In this document: positions 17,977-29,308 of the stretch, piece by piece
Position numbering within the stretch: position 1 is the stretch's first letter
How the letters are laid out: each line of letters begins with the position of its first letter
Source: Sphingomicrobium astaxanthinifaciens
GTDB lineage: Bacteria; Pseudomonadota; Alphaproteobacteria; Sphingomonadales; Sphingomonadaceae
Assembly: GCF_022865105.1 (NCBI RefSeq)
Contig: NZ_JAKNYM010000002.1
Span: 715,501 to 779,500, forward strand
DNA length: 64,000 nucleotides
Direction of reading: 5' to 3'
Notes under the pieces: generated by a model
What the model saw: the letters and a program-made list of their open reading frames with translations, nothing else
What the model was told of the DNA's origin: nothing
Databases searched by the model: none
Position numbers and translations under genes: made by a program

Positions 17977-19370
17977 GCCGGCCGCTGTGGACCGCCGAGG
18001 AAATCGTCGCCGCCACCGGCGGGCGCGCGAGCGCCGACTTCGCGGTGCGCGGGGTCGCCTTCGACAGCCGCGAGATCGAGCCCGGCTTCCTGTTCGTGGC
18101 GATGCCCGGGACGGTCCACGACGGGCATGACTTCGTCGCCGGTGCCTTTGCCCTCGGCGCCGCCGCCGCGCTGGTCGCGCGCCCGGTCGAGGGGCCGCAC
18201 GTGCTGGTCGACGACGTGCCCGCCGCGCTCGACGCGCTGGCGCGCGCGGCGCGCGCCCGGCTGGCGAGCGACGCGCTGGTCATCGGGGTCACCGGCAGCG
18301 TCGGCAAGACCTCGACCAAGGAAGCGATCGCCGCCGCCTTCGAGCGGCTCCACCCGGGGCGGGTCCACCGCTCGGTCAAGAGCTACAACAACCATACCGG
18401 GGTCCCGCTGAGCCTGGCGCGCATGCCGCGCGAGGCGCGCGTGGTGGTGCAGGAAATGGGGATGAACCACGCCGGCGAGATCGCCCAGCTGACGCGGCTG
18501 ACCCGCCCGCATATCGCGGTGGTGACCGCGATCGCCCCCGCGCATATCGAGAACCTCGGGTCGATCGAGGCGATCGCCGACGCCAAGGGCGAGATCTTCG
18601 AGGGGCTCGAGCCGGGGGGCACCGCGATCATCCCCGAGGCGACCGACCAGCGCGAGCGGTTGGTCCGCGCGGCGCGCGACAAGGCCGCCCGGATCCTCAC
18701 CGTGGGCGGCACCGAGGGCGATGCCGCGGTGCTCCACTCCGCCCCCGCGCAGGCGAGCGGCAGCCTCGTTACCGCGCGCGTGCCGGGGCGCACCATCACC
18801 TTCACCGTGGCGCAGCGCGGCGCGCACTGGGTGCAAAACGCGCTGACCGTCCTGTCGGTGGTCGCGGTGGCGGGGGGCGATGTCGCGCGCGCCGCGCTGG
18901 CGCTGACCGAGATGGGGGGGCTCAAGGGCCGCGGCGAACGGCACCTCCTCGCGCACGAGGGCGGCGAGGTGCTGCTGATCGACGAGAGCTACAACGCCAA
19001 CCCCGCCTCGATGGACGCGACGCTCAAGGCGCTCGGCGAGGAGAAGGTGGCGCGCAAGGTCGCGGTGCTCGGCACGATGAAGGAGCTGGGCGCGGCCAGC
19101 GCGCAGGCGCATGCCGACCTGCGCGCCCCGATCGAGGCCGCCGGGGTGGAGCTGGCGATCCTCGTCGGCGCCGAGATGGCGCCGCTCGCCGAGGCGCTGG
19201 CGCTAACCCCGATCGAGGTGGTCCATGTTAACGATGCGGCGGCTGCAACGGATGAACTGTTAACGGCGATGCGCCCCGGCGACGCGGTTCTCGTCAAGGC
19301 GTCCAACTCGATGGGACTTGGCAAGCTCGTCGAGAAAGTGGCAGGGGGCGGCGCATCATGCTCTACCTGA
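17973..19370 (+). CDS. murF: UDP-MurNAc-tripeptide:D-Ala-D-Ala ligase
   Basis: A 465-residue Mur ligase that attaches D-Ala-D-Ala, made by Ddl encoded further down the cluster, to the UDP-MurNAc-tripeptide. The three-domain layout is clear: an N-terminal substrate domain with [14 protein letters not shown], a central ATP domain with [14 protein letters not shown] near residue 110, and a C-terminal domain with [13 protein letters not shown]. The frame is open far upstream through murE. The ATG at 17973 gives the ATGA overlap with murE. The 3' end overlaps mraY by 13 bases. Confidence 0.96.
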   Translation: MSRPLWTAEEIVAATGGRASADFAVRGVAFDSREIEPGFLFVAMPGTVHDGHDFVAGAFALGAAAALVARPVEGPHVLVDDVPAALDALARAARARLASDALVIGVTGSVGKTSTKEAIAAAFERLHPGRVHRSVKSYNNHTGVPLSLARMPREARVVVQEMGMNHAGEIAQLTRLTRPHIAVVTAIAPAHIENLGSIEAIADAKGEIFEGLEPGGTAIIPEATDQRERLVRAARDKAARILTVGGTEGDAAVLHSAPAQASGSLVTARVPGRTITFTVAQRGAHWVQNALTVLSVVAVAGGDVARAALALTEMGGLKGRGERHLLAHEGGEVLLIDESYNANPASMDATLKALGEEKVARKVAVLGTMKELGAASAQAHADLRAPIEAAGVELAILVGAEMAPLAEALALTPIEVVHVNDAAAATDELLTAMRPGDAVLVKASNSMGLGKLVEKVAGGGASCST

Positions 19371-20428
19371 TCGCCGAATGGCTTGGCTTCCCCGGCCCCC
19401 TCAACCTTTTCCGCTACATCACATTCCGCGCCGGCGCGGCGACCGGGACCGCGCTCCTCGTCGGGCTGCTGCTCGGACCCGCCTTCATCGCCTGGCTGCG
19501 CAAGAAGCAGGGCAAGGGGCAGCCGATCCGCGCCGACGGGCCGCAGTCGCACCTCGCCAAGCGCGGCACCCCGACGATGGGCGGGCTGCTCATCCTCATC
19601 GCGGTCTTCCTCTCGGTGTTCCTGTGGATGGACCTTGGCAACCGCTACGTCTGGGCGGTGCTGCTGGTGACCGCGGGGTTCGGGCTGATCGGGTTCATGG
19701 ACGATTATGATAAGGTGCGAAAAGCGCATCACGCGGGCATCCCGGGCAAGGTGCGGCTGCTGCTCGAATTCGTCATCGCCGGGCTCGCCACCTGGCTGAT
19801 GGTGGGATTGTCGGGGACCAACCTGCACCTGCCCTTCATCTCGGGGCCGGTGCTCGACCTCGGCTGGTTCTACATCGTCTTCGGTGCGTTCGTGATCGTC
19901 GCCTTCGGCAATGCGGTCAACCTGACCGACGGGCTCGACGGGCTCGCGACCATGCCGGTGATCATCGCCAGCGTGGCCTTCACGCTGATCGCCTACCTCG
20001 TCGGCAATGCGGTGTTCGCCGCCTATCTCGGCATCCCGCACGTGCTCGGGGTGGGCGAGCTGGCGGTGGTGCTGCTCGCGGTGGTCGGCGCGGGGCTCGC
20101 CTTCCTGTGGTTCAACGCGCCCCCGGCGGCGGTCTTCATGGGCGATACCGGCAGCCTCGCGCTGGGCGGCGCGCTGGGCGCGGTGGCGGTGGCGACCCAC
20201 CACGAATTCGTGCTCGCGATCGTGGGCGGGCTGTTCGTGCTCGAGGCGGTGAGCGTGGTGCTCCAGGTCTTCTTCTTCAAGCGCACCGGCAAGCGCATCT
20301 TCAAGATGGCGCCGATCCACCACCATTTCGAGCAGATGGGGTGGAGCGAGCCGACGGTCGTGATCCGCTTCTGGATCATCAGCTTCGTGCTCGCGCTGGC
20401 CGGGCTGTCGACGCTGAAACTGCGGTGA
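19358..20428 (+). CDS. mraY: Phospho-MurNAc-pentapeptide transferase
   Basis: A 356-residue polytopic enzyme that transfers phospho-MurNAc-pentapeptide to undecaprenyl phosphate, forming lipid I. About ten membrane helices are visible. Key cytoplasmic loops are intact: FMDDYDK with adjacent aspartates, [24 protein letters not shown] and the histidine-rich [13 protein letters not shown] near residues 306-320. The start overlaps murF by 13 bases, and its TGA overlaps the GTG of murD. Confidence 0.97.
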   Translation: MLYLIAEWLGFPGPLNLFRYITFRAGAATGTALLVGLLLGPAFIAWLRKKQGKGQPIRADGPQSHLAKRGTPTMGGLLILIAVFLSVFLWMDLGNRYVWAVLLVTAGFGLIGFMDDYDKVRKAHHAGIPGKVRLLLEFVIAGLATWLMVGLSGTNLHLPFISGPVLDLGWFYIVFGAFVIVAFGNAVNLTDGLDGLATMPVIIASVAFTLIAYLVGNAVFAAYLGIPHVLGVGELAVVLLAVVGAGLAFLWFNAPPAAVFMGDTGSLALGGALGAVAVATHHEFVLAIVGGLFVLEAVSVVLQVFFFKRTGKRIFKMAPIHHHFEQMGWSEPTVVIRFWIISFVLALAGLSTLKLR

Positions 20429-21648
20429 TCCTGAGCGCGGCCTGGCAGGGCAAGCGCTACGCGGTCTACGGCCTCGCGCGCTCGGGGCTGGCGAGCGTGG
20501 CGGCGCTGGTGCGCTCGGGCTGCGAGGTCGCCTGCTGGGACGACAATGCGGAAGCGCGCGGGCGCGCCAACCCCTTCGCCACGCGCGTCGACTTCCTCGA
20601 GGAGGGGCTGGAAGGCTACGACAGCCTCGTCGTCTCGCCGGGCGTCCCGATCAACACGCATCCGATCGCGCGGCTCGCGAATGAGGCGGGCTGCGAGATC
20701 ATCGGCGATGTCGAGCTGTTCGCGCGCGCGCGCGGCGACCTGCCCCGCCATGCGGTGGTCGGGATCACCGGGACCAACGGCAAGTCGACCACCACCGCGC
20801 TCATCGACCATGTGCTGCGCGCGGCGGGGGTGGGCAGCGTGGCGGCGGGCAATATCGGTGCGCCGATCCTGAGCCTCGATCCGCTGCCGCAAGGCAGCGC
20901 CTATGTGCTCGAGCTGTCCTCCTACCAGATCGACCTCACGCACAGCCTCGCTTGCGAGGTGGCGGTGATCCTCAACATCACCCCCGACCATCTCGACCGC
21001 TACGACGGCGACTTCGCCGCCTATGCCGCCTCGAAGGAGCGATTGTTCGCGATGCAGTCGGACGCGGGGGTGGCGATCGACATGCGCGAGGTGGCGGCCC
21101 CCGACCCGGGGGCGCGCTGGAGCGCGGCGCTCAGCGGGCCGCACAATGCGCAGAACGCGGCGGCGGCGATCCTCGCCTGTTCGGCGCTGGGGCTGTCGCG
21201 CGAGGAGATCGAGCGCGGGCTCGAAAGCTTCAAGGGGCTGCCGCACCGGATGGAGCGGGTCGCCGACAAGGACGGGGTCGCCTTCGTCAACGATTCCAAG
21301 GCGACCAACGTCGACAGCGTGGCACCGGCGCTCGCCGCCTTCGATGCCATCCACTGGATCGCGGGCGGGCAGGCCAAGTCGGGCGACCTGTCGGCGCTCG
21401 AGCCGCACTATGACCGGGTCGTGCGCGCCTATCTCGTCGGCGAGGCGCAGGACTTGTTTGCCAAGGCCTTGGACGGCAAGGTGCATTTCGTGAAGACGGG
21501 GACCATCGAGGAGGCGGTGAAGCAGGCGGCGGCGGCGGCGGGCCGCGGCGAGACCGTGCTCTTGTCGCCGGCCTGCGCGAGCTTCGACCAGTTCCGCGAT
21601 TTCGAGGCGCGGGGCGAGGCGTTTCGCGCCGCGGTGGAGGCGCTCTAG
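20425..21648 (+). CDS. murD: UDP-MurNAc-L-Ala:D-glutamate ligase
   Basis: A 407-residue Mur ligase adding D-glutamate. Motifs: VYGLARSG near the N terminus (uridine binding), VSPGVP, the ATP loop [15 protein letters not shown] near residue 112, LELSSYQID, and [10 protein letters not shown]. The length is at the short end for the family, and no domain seems missing. The GTG start at 20425 overlaps the mraY stop. Alternative starts are far inside or upstream of the conserved N terminus. ftsW follows after three bases. Confidence 0.95.
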   Translation: MILSAAWQGKRYAVYGLARSGLASVAALVRSGCEVACWDDNAEARGRANPFATRVDFLEEGLEGYDSLVVSPGVPINTHPIARLANEAGCEIIGDVELFARARGDLPRHAVVGITGTNGKSTTTALIDHVLRAAGVGSVAAGNIGAPILSLDPLPQGSAYVLELSSYQIDLTHSLACEVAVILNITPDHLDRYDGDFAAYAASKERLFAMQSDAGVAIDMREVAAPDPGARWSAALSGPHNAQNAAAAILACSALGLSREEIERGLESFKGLPHRMERVADKDGVAFVNDSKATNVDSVAPALAAFDAIHWIAGGQAKSGDLSALEPHYDRVVRAYLVGEAQDLFAKALDGKVHFVKTGTIEEAVKQAAAAAGRGETVLLSPACASFDQFRDFEARGEAFRAAVEAL

Positions 21649-21651
21649 ACG

Positions 21652-22821
21652 ATGCTCAAGATCCGCCCCGCCAGCTACGGCCGCTCGGACCGCTCGGCGC
21701 TGAGCCAGTGGTTCTGGGAGGTCGACCGCACGCTGATCGCGCTCATCTTCGTGCTGGTCGGCATCGGGCTGATCGCGGTCGCGGCGGCGAGCCCGGCGGC
21801 GGCCGATCGCTACAGCGCGCCGGGCACCACGCTGCCCGAACTCTATTTCTTCTGGCGCCAGCTCGGCTGGATCGTCCTGTCGCTGCCGCTGATGGTGCTG
21901 GTCTCGATGGTGCCGCGCCCGCTGCTCACCCGATTGTGCCTCGCCGCCACCGCGGTCGGGCTCGTCGCGCTGGCGCTGGTGCCGTGGCTGGGCAGCGAGG
22001 TCAACGGGGCGCGGCGCTGGCTCGATCTCGGGGTCTCGCGGGTGCAGCCGTCCGAATTCCTCAAGCCGGTCTACACCGTGGCGCTCGCCTTCCTGTTCAC
22101 CCGCCGCTGGGGCTTTGCCGCGCGTGCGGGGGCGAGCGGGGGGCTCGCGGCGCTCACCGCCGTCCTCCTGATGCGCCAGCCCGACTTCGGCTCGACGGTG
22201 ATCTTCCTCGCCACCTGGGCGGCGCTGTTCGCGCTCGCGGGGGCGCGGATGAAGCTGGTCGTCGGGCTCGGGGTGGCGGGGCTGGTCGGCATCGTGCTCG
22301 CCTATTTCTTGTACGACGTGGCGACGGCGCGGATCGACGCCTTCCTGTTCGGGCAGGGCGACAGCTTCCAGACCGACAAGGCGATGGCGACGCTGACCGC
22401 GGGCGGCCTGCTCGGGGCGGGACCGGGGGCGGGCAGCCTCAAGTTCAGCGTGCCCGAACCGCACACCGACTATATCTTCAGCGTGATCGGCGAGGAGTTC
22501 GGGCTGATCGCCTGCCTCGCCATCGCCATCCTCTATTTCATGATCGTGGCGCGGGTGCTGGTGAAGCTGCTCGACGAGGACGATGCGATGGCGATCCTCG
22601 CGAGCGCGGGGCTGGCGCTCCAGTTCGGGCTGCAGGCCTTCATCAACATGGCGGTCAACGTCCAGATCGCGCCCTCGAAGGGGATGACGCTGCCCTTCAT
22701 TTCCTATGGCGGCTCGTCGATGCTGGCGCTCTCGCTGGGGATGGGATTGCTGCTCGCTTTCAGCCGCCGGAACCCCTATCTCAACCGATCACCCTATGTG
22801 GTCCGATGGAGCGGTACATGA
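21652..22821 (+). CDS. ftsW: Septal peptidoglycan glycosyltransferase FtsW
   Basis: A 389-residue SEDS protein with about ten membrane helices that polymerises lipid II at the division septum together with FtsI. The signature segments are present: VNGARRWLDLGVSRVQPSEFLK near residues 118-140, a PEPHTDYIFSVIGEEFGL motif near 270 and the C-terminal LPFISYGGSSML. The cytoplasmic N terminus is about 30 residues. The ATG is three bases after murD, and the stop overlaps the murG ATG (ATGA). Confidence 0.96.
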   Translation: MLKIRPASYGRSDRSALSQWFWEVDRTLIALIFVLVGIGLIAVAAASPAAADRYSAPGTTLPELYFFWRQLGWIVLSLPLMVLVSMVPRPLLTRLCLAATAVGLVALALVPWLGSEVNGARRWLDLGVSRVQPSEFLKPVYTVALAFLFTRRWGFAARAGASGGLAALTAVLLMRQPDFGSTVIFLATWAALFALAGARMKLVVGLGVAGLVGIVLAYFLYDVATARIDAFLFGQGDSFQTDKAMATLTAGGLLGAGPGAGSLKFSVPEPHTDYIFSVIGEEFGLIACLAIAILYFMIVARVLVKLLDEDDAMAILASAGLALQFGLQAFINMAVNVQIAPSKGMTLPFISYGGSSMLALSLGMGLLLAFSRRNPYLNRSPYVVRWSGT

Positions 22822-23972
22822 ACATCACGCTGGCAGCCGGCGGCACCGGGGGCCATATGGTCCCCGCGCATGCGCTGGCCAACGAACTGAAGGCGCGCGG
22901 GCACGGCGTGATGCTGGTCACCGACGAGCGCGGCGCGAGGATCCCCGCGCTGTTCGACGAGGTGCCGGTCGAGGTGCTGCCCGCGGGACGGCTCGGCGGC
23001 GGGCCGCTGGGCATGATCAAGGCCTTCTTCAGCGTGATGAAGGGGCGCAGCGCGGCGCGCGCGCTCTATCGCCAATTCACCCCCGACTGCGTGGTCGGCT
23101 TCGGCGGCTATCCCGCCTTTCCCGCGCTGCTCGCGGCGCATGCCGAAGGGGTGCCGACGATCCTGCACGAGCAGAATGCGGTGCTCGGGCGGGTCAACCG
23201 CCTGCTGGCGGGCAGGGCCAAGGCGGTGGCGACCGCCTACAAGACGGTGCACCGCTCGAGGGACAAGGCCAAGGAGGTGCTGGTCGGCAATCCCGTCCGC
23301 GCCGAGGTGGCGCGGCTGGGCGAGATGCCCTTCCCGCCGTTGGACGAGACGAGCCCCTTCCACCTCCTCGTCACCGGCGGCAGCCAGGGCGCGAGCGTGC
23401 TGGGCGAGGTGGTGCCCGAGGCGCTGGCGCTGCTCGACGAGGGGCTGCGGCATCGGTTGAACGTCGTCCAGCAATGCCGCCCCGAGGATATCGAGCGGGT
23501 GCGCGCGCGCTATGCCGAACTCGACATCCCCGCCGAGACGCTGACTTATATCGAGGACATGCCGCGGCGGATCGCTAACGCGCAGCTGGTGATCGCGCGC
23601 GCGGGCGCCTCGACCATCGCCGAGCTGACCGCGGCGGGGCGGCCTGCGATCCTCGTGCCGCTGCCGATCGCGACCGACGACCACCAGACCTACAATGCCA
23701 TGGAGATGGCCAAGGCGGGGGGCGCGGCAATGATCAAGCAGCCCGACTTCACCCCCGAGAAACTGGCGCGGCAGATCGAGGAAGTGGTCGGCGACGGCGA
23801 GGCGCTCGCCACCGCGGCGGCGCGCAGCCTGTCGGTCGGGCGCCCGCGCGCGGCCGAGGACCTCGCCGACCTCGTCGAGCGCATCGCGGCGGGCGACACC
23901 CCGGTGCCGGTGGGCATGGTCGGCGCGGTCACCCCCAAGCCGCGACCCTCGGGAATGGGAGTGCCCGCATGA
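22818..23972 (+). CDS. murG: UDP-GlcNAc:lipid I N-acetylglucosaminyltransferase
   Basis: A 384-residue peripheral GT-B glycosyltransferase that turns lipid I into lipid II on the inner membrane face. The N-terminal [12 protein letters not shown] loop, the [16 protein letters not shown] segment, HEQNAVLGR and the donor-site GGSQGASV and [11 protein letters not shown] motifs are all present. The ATG at 22818 gives the ATGA overlap with ftsW. Another ATG four codons upstream (22806) is less likely. The tail ends with a short Pro-rich extension and overlaps murC by four bases. Confidence 0.96.
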   Translation: MNITLAAGGTGGHMVPAHALANELKARGHGVMLVTDERGARIPALFDEVPVEVLPAGRLGGGPLGMIKAFFSVMKGRSAARALYRQFTPDCVVGFGGYPAFPALLAAHAEGVPTILHEQNAVLGRVNRLLAGRAKAVATAYKTVHRSRDKAKEVLVGNPVRAEVARLGEMPFPPLDETSPFHLLVTGGSQGASVLGEVVPEALALLDEGLRHRLNVVQQCRPEDIERVRARYAELDIPAETLTYIEDMPRRIANAQLVIARAGASTIAELTAAGRPAILVPLPIATDDHQTYNAMEMAKAGGAAMIKQPDFTPEKLARQIEEVVGDGEALATAAARSLSVGRPRAAEDLADLVERIAAGDTPVPVGMVGAVTPKPRPSGMGVPA

Positions 23973-25384
23973 AGGCGTTGGGACGCGACCTCGGGACGAT
24001 CCATTTCGTCGGCATCGGCGGCATCGGCATGTCGGGCATCGCCGAGGTGATGCACCAGCTGGGCTACAAGGTGCAGGGCTCGGACTTGAAGGACGGGCCG
24101 GTCACGCAGAAATTGAAGGACCTCGGCATCCCGGTGCATATCGGCCACGACCCCGAGAACCTCGGCGATGCCGAGGTGGTGGTCTGTTCGACCGCGATCC
24201 GGCGCACCAACCCCGAGGTGCAGGCGGCATCGGAAAAGCGGCTGCCGCTGGTCAAGCGCTCGGAGATGCTCGCCGAACTGATGCGGATGCAGCGCACCGT
24301 CGCGGTCGCGGGCACGCACGGCAAGACGACGACGACGAGCATGGTCGCCGCGCTGCTCGACGCGGGCGGGATCGACCCGACCGTGATCAACGGCGGGATC
24401 ATCAACCGCTACGGCTCGAACGCGCGGCTCGGCAAGTCGGACTGGATGGTGGTCGAGGCCGACGAGAGCGACGGCAGCTTCCTCAGGCTCGACGGGACGA
24501 TCGCGATCGTCACCAACATCGATCCCGAGCATCTCGACCATTATGGCGGGTTCGACGAGGTCAAGGCGGCGTTCGCGCAGTTCGTCGAGAACGTGCCCTT
24601 CTACGGGCTCGCGGTGATGTGTATCGACCATCCCGAGGTGCAGAATGTCATCGGGCAGGTGCAGGATCGGCGCATCCGCACCTACGGCTTCTCGACGCAG
24701 GCCGACCTTCGCGCCGACCATGTGCGCCCCGAGCTCGGCGGCACCTGCTTCGACGTCGTCCACACCGACCGCGACGGGCAGGTGAGCGTGATGAAGGATA
24801 TTCGCGTGCCCATCCCCGGCAAGCACAACGTCCTCAACGCGCTCGCCGCGATCGGCGCGGCGATGGAACTCGGCGTCACCGAGGACCAGATCCGCGAGGG
24901 CTTCGCCAGCTTCGACGGCGTCAAGCGGCGCTTCTCCAAGGTCGGCGAAATCGGCGGGGCGACGATCATCGACGATTATGCCCACCACCCGGTCGAGATC
25001 CGCGCGGTGCTCGAAGCGGCGCGCGATGCCTGCCCCGACAGCCGCGTCATCGCGGTGGTGCAGCCGCACCGCTATACGCGGCTGCAGGAGCTGATGGAGG
25101 AATTCCAGACCGCCTTCAACGAGGCCGACATCGTCTATGTCACCCCGGTCTATGCCGCGGGCGAGGACCCGATCGAGGGGGTCGATGCCGAAGCCCTCGC
25201 CGAGGGGCTGCGCAATCGCGGGGTGCGGATGGTGCGCACCGTCGCCGACGAGGCCGAGCTCGCCGAGGCGCTGCGCGACGTGGCCGCCAAGGGCGATGTC
25301 ATCCTGTGCATGGGCGCGGGCGACATCACCGGCTGGGCGGCGCGGCTCGCCGACGGCATCGCTGCTGCGAGGAAGAGCAAGTGA
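23969..25384 (+). CDS. murC: UDP-N-acetylmuramate:L-alanine ligase
   Basis: A 471-residue Mur ligase that adds L-alanine, the first residue of the stem peptide. The N-terminal [16 protein letters not shown] loop binds UDP. The ATP loop [13 protein letters not shown] lies near residues 112-124, and [12 protein letters not shown] plus [10 protein letters not shown] follow. The C-terminal domain has [10 protein letters not shown] and VQPHRYTR. It overlaps murG by four bases, and its TGA overlaps the murB GTG. The codon use matches its neighbours. Confidence 0.97.
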   Translation: MKALGRDLGTIHFVGIGGIGMSGIAEVMHQLGYKVQGSDLKDGPVTQKLKDLGIPVHIGHDPENLGDAEVVVCSTAIRRTNPEVQAASEKRLPLVKRSEMLAELMRMQRTVAVAGTHGKTTTTSMVAALLDAGGIDPTVINGGIINRYGSNARLGKSDWMVVEADESDGSFLRLDGTIAIVTNIDPEHLDHYGGFDEVKAAFAQFVENVPFYGLAVMCIDHPEVQNVIGQVQDRRIRTYGFSTQADLRADHVRPELGGTCFDVVHTDRDGQVSVMKDIRVPIPGKHNVLNALAAIGAAMELGVTEDQIREGFASFDGVKRRFSKVGEIGGATIIDDYAHHPVEIRAVLEAARDACPDSRVIAVVQPHRYTRLQELMEEFQTAFNEADIVYVTPVYAAGEDPIEGVDAEALAEGLRNRGVRMVRTVADEAELAEALRDVAAKGDVILCMGAGDITGWAARLADGIAAARKSK

Positions 25385-26274
25385 GCGCGCCCAGCGAGAT
25401 CGCCGTGCGGGGCAAGCTGACGGCGAACGCGCCGCTCGCCAAGCTCGTCTGGTTCAAGTCGGGGGGCAAGGCCGACTGGCTGTTCGAGCCGGCCGACGTC
25501 GACGACCTGTGCGGCTTCCTGTCGCAGCTCGACCCCGACATTCCGGTGATGGGGCTGGGGCTCGGCTCGAACCTCATCATCCGCGACGGCGGGGTCGAGG
25601 GGGTGGTGGTCAAGCTGCCCAAGGCCTTTGCCAAGGTCGAGCAGGTCGATGCGGTGACGCTCGAGGCGGGCGGGGGCGCGCATGGCGTGCTGATTTCCTC
25701 GGCCGCGCGCGATGCGGGGATCGGCGGGATGGAATTCCTGCGCTCGATCCCGGGCACGCTCGGCGGCTTCGTCAAGATGAACGGCGGCGCCTATGGGCGC
25801 GAGACCTGCGAGATCCTGACCGAGGCGACGATCGTGCGGCGCGACGGCACGCTCGAGCGCTGGTCGAACGACGATCTCGGCTATTCCTACCGGCACAGCG
25901 AGCTGCCCGAGGGGGCGATCGTGGTGTCGGCGAGGCTCGAGGGGCATCCCGAGAAACCCGAGGTGATCCAGGCCGAGATGGACCGCATCCAGGAGGCGCG
26001 CGAGGCGAGCCAACCGGTGCGCACCAAGACCGGCGGGTCGACCTTCAAGAACCCGCCCGGCGGGTCGGCGTGGAAGTTCGTCGACGACGCCGGCTGCCGC
26101 GGGCTCACGAAGGGCGGCGCGATGGTCTCGGAAAAGCACACCAACTTCCTCATCAACACGGGCGAGGCGACGAGCGCGGATATCGAGGACCTCGGCGACG
26201 AGGTGCGCGCGCGGGTCAAGCAGCATTCGGGGCAGGAACTCGAATGGGAGATCAAGAGGGTCGGACGGCGATGA
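25381..26274 (+). CDS. murB: UDP-N-acetylenolpyruvoylglucosamine reductase
   Basis: A 297-residue FAD/NADPH enzyme that reduces enolpyruvyl-UDP-GlcNAc to UDP-MurNAc. Seen: [17 protein letters not shown], the FAD-phosphate loop [14 protein letters not shown], the SIPGTLGG segment, GYSYRHSEL, and the C-terminal [10 protein letters not shown] with the active-site Ser, which marks type I MurB. The GTG at 25381 overlaps the murC stop. The frame is open upstream, but no earlier start gives a family-like N terminus. Its stop overlaps the ddl ATG. Confidence 0.96.
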   Translation: MSAPSEIAVRGKLTANAPLAKLVWFKSGGKADWLFEPADVDDLCGFLSQLDPDIPVMGLGLGSNLIIRDGGVEGVVVKLPKAFAKVEQVDAVTLEAGGGAHGVLISSAARDAGIGGMEFLRSIPGTLGGFVKMNGGAYGRETCEILTEATIVRRDGTLERWSNDDLGYSYRHSELPEGAIVVSARLEGHPEKPEVIQAEMDRIQEAREASQPVRTKTGGSTFKNPPGGSAWKFVDDAGCRGLTKGGAMVSEKHTNFLINTGEATSADIEDLGDEVRARVKQHSGQELEWEIKRVGRR

Positions 26275-27197
26275 GCGATCTCGACAAGGACATGCACGTC
26301 GTCGTGCTGATGGGCGGCTGGTCGGCCGAGCGCGAGGTGTCGCTCTCCTCGGGCGAGGGGGTGGTGCGCGCGCTGGAGGCGCGCGGCTGGTCGAACGTCA
26401 CCCCGGTCGACATGGACCGCAACGTCGCCCGCGTGATCGCCGAGCTGCGCCCCGACGTCGTCTTCAACGCGCTGCACGGCTCGCCCGGCGAGGACGGGAC
26501 GGTGCAGGGCATGCTCGACCTGATGCAGATCCCCTATACCCATTCGGGCTGCACCACCTCGGCGGTGGCGATCGACAAGCAGCTGACCAAGGCGGTGCTC
26601 GAACCGCATGGCATCCCGATGCCGCCCGGCAGGATCGTGACGAGCGAGAGCCTCTACGACGCCGAGCCGATGCCGCGCCCCTTCGTCCTGAAGCCCGTCG
26701 ACGAGGGCTCCTCGGTCGGCGTGGCGATCGTCACCGACGAATTCGGGCCGATCACGCGCGAGACCGAGGGGCCGTGGCAGCAATTCGACCGGCTCCTGTG
26801 CGAGGAATTCATCGCCGGGCACGAGCTGACCGTCGCGGTGCTGGGCGAGGAGGCGCTCGAGGTCACCGAACTCAAGATCGCCAGCGGCTGGTACGATTAT
26901 GCGCACAAATATGAGGAGGGGCAGACGGTCCACGTCTGTCCCGCCGAGGTGCCCGGACCCGTCGCCGAGCGGATGAAGCACCTCGCGCTCGAGGCGCACC
27001 GGCTGCTGGGATGCCGCGGCTGTTCGCGCTCCGATTTCCGCTGGGACGAAGAGCGCGGGCTCGACGGGCTGTTCCTCCTCGAGACCAATACCCAGCCGGG
27101 CATGACCCCGCTCAGCCTCGTGCCTGAACAGGCGCGCGCGAGGGGGATCGACTATGGCGAATTGTGCGAGCGGCTGATCGCGGAGGCATTCGGCTGA
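26271..27197 (+). CDS. ddl: D-alanine:D-alanine ligase
   Basis: A 308-residue ATP-grasp enzyme of the DdlB type that joins two D-Ala, providing the substrate of MurF. The VLMGGWSAEREVSLSSG opening, NALHGSPGEDGTVQG near residue 65, YTHSGCTTSAVAIDK, the PVDEGSSVG Ser loop and the Mg-binding ETNTQPGMTPLSL near residue 268 are all present. The ATG at 26271 overlaps the murB stop. The stop itself overlaps the ftsQ ATG by one base (TGATG). Confidence 0.97.
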   Translation: MSDLDKDMHVVVLMGGWSAEREVSLSSGEGVVRALEARGWSNVTPVDMDRNVARVIAELRPDVVFNALHGSPGEDGTVQGMLDLMQIPYTHSGCTTSAVAIDKQLTKAVLEPHGIPMPPGRIVTSESLYDAEPMPRPFVLKPVDEGSSVGVAIVTDEFGPITRETEGPWQQFDRLLCEEFIAGHELTVAVLGEEALEVTELKIASGWYDYAHKYEEGQTVHVCPAEVPGPVAERMKHLALEAHRLLGCRGCSRSDFRWDEERGLDGLFLLETNTQPGMTPLSLVPEQARARGIDYGELCERLIAEAFG

Positions 27198-28060
27198 TGG
27201 CCCGAGGGGGGACCCGCAAGACCAGGAAGAAGCCCGCGCCCAAGAAGCGCGCGGCGAAGGTGCAGGCGACGCCGGGCGCAGACCGGCTGCTGCGCCGGAC
27301 GGGGATCGCGGCGGCGCTGGTCGCGCTGGTCGCGCTGCTGTTCGCGCTCGGGCTGCCCGGCATGGCGGGGCGCGCGATCGGCAGCGGGCTCGGCGAGGCC
27401 GGGCTCGAGGTCAAGCGGATCGACATCAGCGGGGTCGAGCAGATGGATCCCGACGCGATCTACCGGGTCGCGCTGGGCGAGCATGCCAACGCGCTGCCGC
27501 TGGTCGACCTCGAGGGGCTGCGCGCGCAGCTGCTCGACTTTCCCTACGTCAAGGACGCGCGCGTGTCGCGGCGCTATCCCGACGCGCTGGTGATCGACAT
27601 GGTCGAACGCGTCCCCGCCGCGCTGTGGCAGGGCGAGGACCGCCTGTTCCTCGTCGATGCCGAGGGGGTGGTACTCGAACGCGTGCGGGTGGCGCAGATG
27701 CCCGACCTGCCGCTGCTGATCGGCGCCGGGGCCAACCGCGAACTGGCGCAGCTCGAGCGGTTGCTCGCGCGGGTGCCCGCGCTCGCGCCGCAGCTCGCCT
27801 CGGCGCGCTGGGTCGGCGGGCGGCGCTGGGACCTCAACGTGCAGACCGGCGAGATCCTCGTGCTGCCCGAGGGCGAGCGCGAGGCGGGGGTGGCGCTCGA
27901 GAAGTTCATGGCGCTCGACGCCAAGGCGGCGCTGCTCGGCATCGGGGTCGAGCGCTACGACCTGAGGCTGCCGGGCAAGGCGGTGGCGCGCAGCCCGCAA
28001 TTCGTCGGCGCGCGCGAGGAAGCGTCGCGCGCGGCGGCGCGCGCGGAGGAGATCGACTGA
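27197..28060 (+). CDS. ftsQ: Cell division protein FtsQ
   Basis: A 287-residue bitopic divisome protein. It has a basic, Lys/Arg-rich cytoplasmic N terminus, a membrane segment near residues 37-58 and a periplasmic POTRA domain starting at VKRIDISGVEQMDPDAIY. The beta domain follows with VKDARVSRRYPDALVIDMVER. FtsQ scaffolds FtsB and FtsL at the septum. The ATG at 27197 shares one base with the ddl stop. An upstream in-frame start at 27164 would extend inside ddl and is less likely. The ftsA start shares a base with its stop. Confidence 0.93.
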   Translation: MARGGTRKTRKKPAPKKRAAKVQATPGADRLLRRTGIAAALVALVALLFALGLPGMAGRAIGSGLGEAGLEVKRIDISGVEQMDPDAIYRVALGEHANALPLVDLEGLRAQLLDFPYVKDARVSRRYPDALVIDMVERVPAALWQGEDRLFLVDAEGVVLERVRVAQMPDLPLLIGAGANRELAQLERLLARVPALAPQLASARWVGGRRWDLNVQTGEILVLPEGEREAGVALEKFMALDAKAALLGIGVERYDLRLPGKAVARSPQFVGAREEASRAAARAEEID

Positions 28061-29295
28061 TGGCCGCCGCCCCCGACAATCTCATCGCCGCGCTCGATAT
28101 CGGCTCCTCGAAGGTCGCGACGATCATCGCGCGCGTGGGCGAGGACGGCCAGCTCGAGGTGGTCGGCTCGGGGCAGCACCAGAGCCGCGGCATCAAGCGC
28201 GGCGCGATCGTCGACATGGACGCCGCCGAAACGGTGGTGCGCGAGACGATGGACCAGGCCGAGCGCAAGAACGCGCTGGCGATCGACGAGGTGTGGGCGG
28301 GGTTCGCCGCCGGCGGGCTGACCAGCGACGTCGCCACCGTCGAGGTCGAACTGGGCGGCCAGCAGGTCGAGGAGGGCGACATCGCCGCGCTGCTCGAGGC
28401 GGGACGCGGGAGCCTCGACCGCGAGGGGCAGGTGGTGCTCCACGCGCAGCCCGCGCTCTATACGCTCGACGGGGTCGAGGGGGTCAAGAACCCGCGCGGG
28501 CTGCACGCCGAGAAGCTGGGCGTCGACATCCATGTCATCGCCGCCGACCTCGCACCGTTCAAGAACCTCGACTATGTCATCCGCTCGGCGCACCTCGGGG
28601 TGGGGGCGATCATCGCCGCCCCGCTGGCGAGCGCGCGCGCCTGCCTGAGCAAGGATGAGCGCGACCTCGGGGTGGCGCTGGTCGAGCTGGGTGCCGACAT
28701 GACGAGCGTGAGCCTGCACGTCGGCGGCATGCTGGTGGCGATGCGCACGCTGCCGGTCGGCGCGCGCGACATTTCCGAGGACATCGCGATGGCCTTCGGG
28801 GTGTCGCGCCGCGACGCCGAGCGGATGAAGTGCCGCTATGGCTCGGCCAACCTCAGCCCCTCGGACAACCACGAGATGATCGACGCCGAGATCGGCGAGG
28901 ACGGCGAGCCGGTGCGGATCAGCCAGGCGCAGCTGATCACCGTGATCCGCCAGCGGCTCGAGGAACTGGCGGGCGAGATCGACACCGCGCTCAAGAGCCT
29001 CGGGTTCGGCGGGCCGGTCAAGCGGCAGGTGGTGCTCACCGGGGGCGGGGCCGAGCTCAAGAATGTCGACGACTATCTGCAGGGCGTGCTCGGCCATCGC
29101 GTGCGCATCGGACGGCCGCGCAAGGTGCGCGGACTGCCCGAGGCGCAGCGCGGGCCGGCCTTCTCGAGCCTCGTCGGGCTGCTGCTGCTCGCCGCCGAGA
29201 GCGGGGAGGGGTCCGACGATATCGCGGTGCCGACCCGGCGCCGGCGCCGCGGCGGGCTGGTCGACCGGCTGCTGGGAGCGCTGCGCGGCGGCTGA
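28060..29295 (+). CDS. ftsA: Cell division protein FtsA
   Basis: A 411-residue actin-like ATPase that tethers FtsZ to the membrane. The phosphate-1 motif ALDIGSSKVATII lies near residues 10-22, VELGADMTSVSLH near 208 and VVLTGGGAELKNVDDY near 330-345. The C terminus has an Arg-rich run followed by GLVDRLLGALRGG, which fits the amphipathic membrane-targeting helix. The start shares a base with the ftsQ stop (TGATG). A 163-base gap to ftsZ follows, with regulatory-looking sequence. Confidence 0.96.
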   Translation: MAAAPDNLIAALDIGSSKVATIIARVGEDGQLEVVGSGQHQSRGIKRGAIVDMDAAETVVRETMDQAERKNALAIDEVWAGFAAGGLTSDVATVEVELGGQQVEEGDIAALLEAGRGSLDREGQVVLHAQPALYTLDGVEGVKNPRGLHAEKLGVDIHVIAADLAPFKNLDYVIRSAHLGVGAIIAAPLASARACLSKDERDLGVALVELGADMTSVSLHVGGMLVAMRTLPVGARDISEDIAMAFGVSRRDAERMKCRYGSANLSPSDNHEMIDAEIGEDGEPVRISQAQLITVIRQRLEELAGEIDTALKSLGFGGPVKRQVVLTGGGAELKNVDDYLQGVLGHRVRIGRPRKVRGLPEAQRGPAFSSLVGLLLLAAESGEGSDDIAVPTRRRRRGGLVDRLLGALRGG

Positions 29296-29308
29296 TCGGG
29301 GCCAGATC